A stretch of DNA of 20,429 nt, taken from Nanobdellota archaeon (lineage in GTDB: Archaea > Nanobdellota > Nanobdellia > Pacearchaeales > GW2011-AR1). How positions within the stretch are numbered: the first letter of the stretch is position 1; every line of letters begins with the position of its first letter. The stretch spans positions 1-20,429 of the forward strand of contig JADFNI010000015.1 in the NCBI GenBank assembly GCA_022563455.1, written 5' to 3'. The position numbers and the translations under genes were made by a program. Below are positions 20,301 through 20,429 of this stretch, one piece after another. The notes under the pieces were generated by a model. It was not told where the DNA came from. It was given only the letters and a program-made list of their open reading frames with translations, and did no database searches.

Positions 20301-20429
20301 TATCGTGATTCGTTAAATATTGGAACTGGGGAGAGTGTAACTTTATCAGCCGGAACTTATAATTATATTTTGAATACAAGTGGTGGGGTTAATTATTCTG
20401 CTAATTCTAATATGGATTCACAAACTTTA
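14361..20429 (+). CDS. Giant multidomain secreted surface protein, 3' end beyond window
   Basis: One frame stays open for 2,023 codons from ATG 14361 to the last base, so the protein is longer than the window shows. Residues 1-26 are a signal peptide. C140-C179 form a Cys/Trp module (SCGEWGDC...QTRLC), thrombospondin-1-like. About 181-243 is a Glu/Val-rich stretch. About 675-886 is a module ending in EFDHIIDP that I recall from other small-genome archaeal surface proteins. About 888-1026 looks like a jelly-roll (MAM-like) domain, and 1034-1125 Ig-like. Residues 1162-1384 are a LamG/concanavalin-type lectin (LLLWLRMDE...DLSG, WIHMVGIYD, LYLNG, GQIDEVMIFKRALT). From 1433 follow Ig-like modules built on YRDG...VTLSAGTYNY. 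Likely adhesin or envelope protein with sugar contact; the many N-x-S/T sites suggest glycosylation. The first part uses A-rich codons (GAA, AAA, ATA); the last third uses T-rich ones (GTT, ATT, ACT). Confidence 0.88.
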   Translation, partial: MKRDRNIIAIFVILFSFFLVNNLVDAKISISDDISYVLGEKIKGNIYLELDDNDFVPMDSELVVSLAGQEKKLRLFEVLEIDSAEGNFYVENFNISGSGQGYEKPKDKIIYPEVYFKLLLKEGAEIPSKESVSPEIGEACTPSISCGEWGDCINSYQTRLCISMNKECIESNINEERECFIEEEIEETVEEEIVDVEEVVEGEEIEEVEGEVVEGEVEEIETEEVEEEITEDPIKDPIPEELLDITFDLEENSLNSADKLIVWISLQSFGKNYIPARLVYIIEDVNKIEIYREFEEIRIYSEVSIIKKFEGLSLDSGDYTLIFHVEYSGIVEEFRSKFTIKTGVFNLIGSWVKELFGLNYVPFLEVTGKVVDDLSTNGPVSSTETEIEGIVSKDTPFTYNLGKRNSIEIIDGSIRTDSINLSDNDINLDIEGREIIITTQYFEEKDLEDEYFLKIPLEKFDIIAKTGTLGVKLIYQDISLIELSKDIKGEEVSEVIDDSLEPETNESLDEIKVVNETSDVTLEEGVEDVVSVNVIQYKAVLNRPVKWISEIDGENIGDIKIPIEANDIRVGTEDDVQKFLDEILEYEDLVEGIDRKDILDESLTGIVDEDIWNDKNIAEKITYSISNLPSRVGLTNGVASGGEVEEHISIVDNDKIIEVDKIVDTTVSKKVLIEYYTDAPLSKEIIISNFKKKIIISGPDIHYDNILAYTELSKESESSKIRLYHLISGGREEVEIVKYDLNENGLIDYIEWVVPSLSSQTYELEIEITKAEHLDSNRNLISDIYEEVKSLDGVWSEVIPSQDFVRVTFEQNLTSSNDITIYARKISGKPSIEVYEIGGTDVIAEFSSLVDNEYNKVLLNNLVGIQDTFDLKIIGGGIEFDHIIDPATENLFDDCLNLDKWNNPSGGWVIAQGKCRNANTKGSIESLILLNSIDLTGVDWAEFSFDMDNAGLESGDYLRVYVNSSIESWQLLLDTNSNAAEFHSFNIANSITMTTGFHVRFETLSNANNDKISIDNINITSFVSDIPVLDMTIVFPENKTYGSIAIPLNFNVTLNANGSVHYSLDGGVTNISMTGDEGNAFGTVFNAINTSISDGFYTFQAYGNDTSGSNNYFESVSFSIDATAPSVSFVPPTSNGSQSNNNIYVNFSTISSRNHYSFVNFDNDLLLWLRMDEVSGNTVIDLSGESNNGVIVGDAHQIQDGRFGAAFDFDGIPDGDSTDAINLSGFQTKYPGVFNESFTAVAWIKANKVAKMAPFGTKGITNWPGWHFRTGGTNRVKFGVNTGYDDVSGTSASVETTDPIIANTWIHMVGIYDQTVPSISLYLNGILIGTRTANVSSTGYANDQWLAVASQEDPTKVWDGQIDEVMIFKRALTSSEVGSLYDATATQYEHNFTGLGNNGSYTFTGYAVDVLGNKNEIERTVTISEGGGGPVDPTLSFVLTPSNSEDYLIVTTATGGSCPSELTCNLYRDGVAVTNGETVTLSAGTYNYDYNTTGNVNYTNGSVGDILTVNQISPVGSLTNSTLWTVNYGTLITVGLVESNTGDSDLTYIIYRDGISVGTGESVILSAGTYNYVLNTSGGTNYSANSAMDFETLVVSPIASSTSLSFDVSSPQDFGVAITPSCSVVSGDGSAVLTMDGSVISSGVAITPGAGDLTFNCSLGASQNYTSSENVSVYTVSPISSVVNLTLNSTSEDIIIFQGDSINLGCSVVTGDSLATVELYREGWLIDSGVSSVINLTTFNIVQVENITCSYVDSGNYTTSFETFFVNVTPVPDTTPPFFTTIPLDANINYGEVLSVDFDATDNVLFDSFLINWSDTFSINSAGLLVNVSPLSGGSYSINVSINDSSGNVNWTIYSVVVNPISPGLSFALTPTNSEDYLIVTTATGSGCPSQLSCDLYRDGSIVTNGESVTLSAGTYNYVYNTTGNVNYTSGFANDTLTVNPVSPVGQLTNSTLWTVNYGNLITVGLSESNSGDSDVVYTVYRDSLNIGTGESVTLSAGTYNYILNTSGGVNYSANSNMDSQTL
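17844..18512 (+). other. LamG domain segment with GC-richer codon use
   Basis: Codons for the lectin domain, best seen at 17990-18260, use ACG, GCG, CCG, TCG, GTA and CCC more often than flanking parts of the gene. This is a composition change inside one frame, judged by eye. It may mark a domain acquired by recombination. Confidence 0.4.
18657..19139 (+). repeat. Surface-protein repeat unit 1 (161 codons)
   Basis: Encodes residues 1433-1593 as two related modules, each with YRDG, then GE(T/S)V(T/I)LSAGTYNY. The first also has a Cys pair (CPSELTC). It matches 19947-20429 without any indel; the period is exactly 1,290 bp. Confidence 0.85.
19947..20429 (+). repeat. Surface-protein repeat unit 2 (161 codons, reaches window end)
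   Basis: Residues 1863-2023 repeat the two-module unit of 18657-19139 (Cys pair CPSQLSC, YRDG, ESVTLSAGTYNY). Both DNA and protein are highly similar with no gaps. The window ends at the repeat's last residues, so further units may follow. Confidence 0.85.

Noticed and set aside
18657..20429. Possible CRISPR or tandem satellite because of recurring short strings
   Set aside because: Recurring strings are in frame, encode the same protein motif and are far apart; no short repeat-spacer pattern exists.

Overview
The window (20,429 bp, AT-rich) looks like a piece of a small-genome archaeon, most likely a DPANN lineage of the Woesearchaeota/Pacearchaeota kind. The reasons are archaeal TATA boxes about 24-28 nt upstream of many ATGs (leaderless transcripts), an archaeal-type histidyl-tRNA synthetase, a RelE-type toxin in a TA pair, and a giant secreted protein with LamG, Cys/Trp (TSP1-like) and Ig-like modules. 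The assignment is inference from gene content; no rRNA is present.

Layout. 1-312: C-terminal end of ScpA (kleisin), cut by the window. 367-917: RelE-type toxin-antitoxin pair with a palindrome-rich promoter. 923-2381 (minus): hisS and tRNA-His(GTG), separated by a partial direct duplication in which the last 17 nt of the tRNA gene plus its flank recur in the probable hisS 5' leader. 2512-4466 (minus): three orphan proteins (a membrane protein with two RRxFL motifs, a nearly pure Glu/Ala/Ser/Asp disordered protein, and a secreted Tyr-rich protein). 4561-5479: operon for a small Cys-rich protein, a MerT-like transporter and a membrane-anchored HMA (MerP-like) protein, with a duplicated gene start at its last junction.

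5476-12807 is a compact pentose-phosphate island. A uronate-dehydrogenase-like SDR (candidate NAD-dependent glucose-6-phosphate dehydrogenase of the haloarchaeal Azf type) and 6-phosphogluconate dehydrogenase (minus) diverge from a full-length transketolase (plus). Transketolase converges on a six-gene, translationally coupled operon (minus): SIS protein, RpiB, Rpe, glutaredoxin, transaldolase and a LOG-type phosphoribohydrolase. Together these could run both oxidative and non-oxidative branches, recover ribose 5-phosphate from nucleotides, and couple reducing power to a glutaredoxin. Only a 6-phosphogluconolactonase is not seen.

12878-13687 (minus): ATP-cone plus PD-(D/E)XK nuclease. 13767-14252: anchored hypothetical protein. 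14361 to the window end: one uninterrupted frame of 2,023 codons for a giant surface protein, still open at the edge, with a 161-codon unit repeated at a period of exactly 1,290 bp.

No CRISPR array, insertion sequence or transposase gene was seen. Apart from the ends cut by the window, no intergenic gap exceeds 300 bases.
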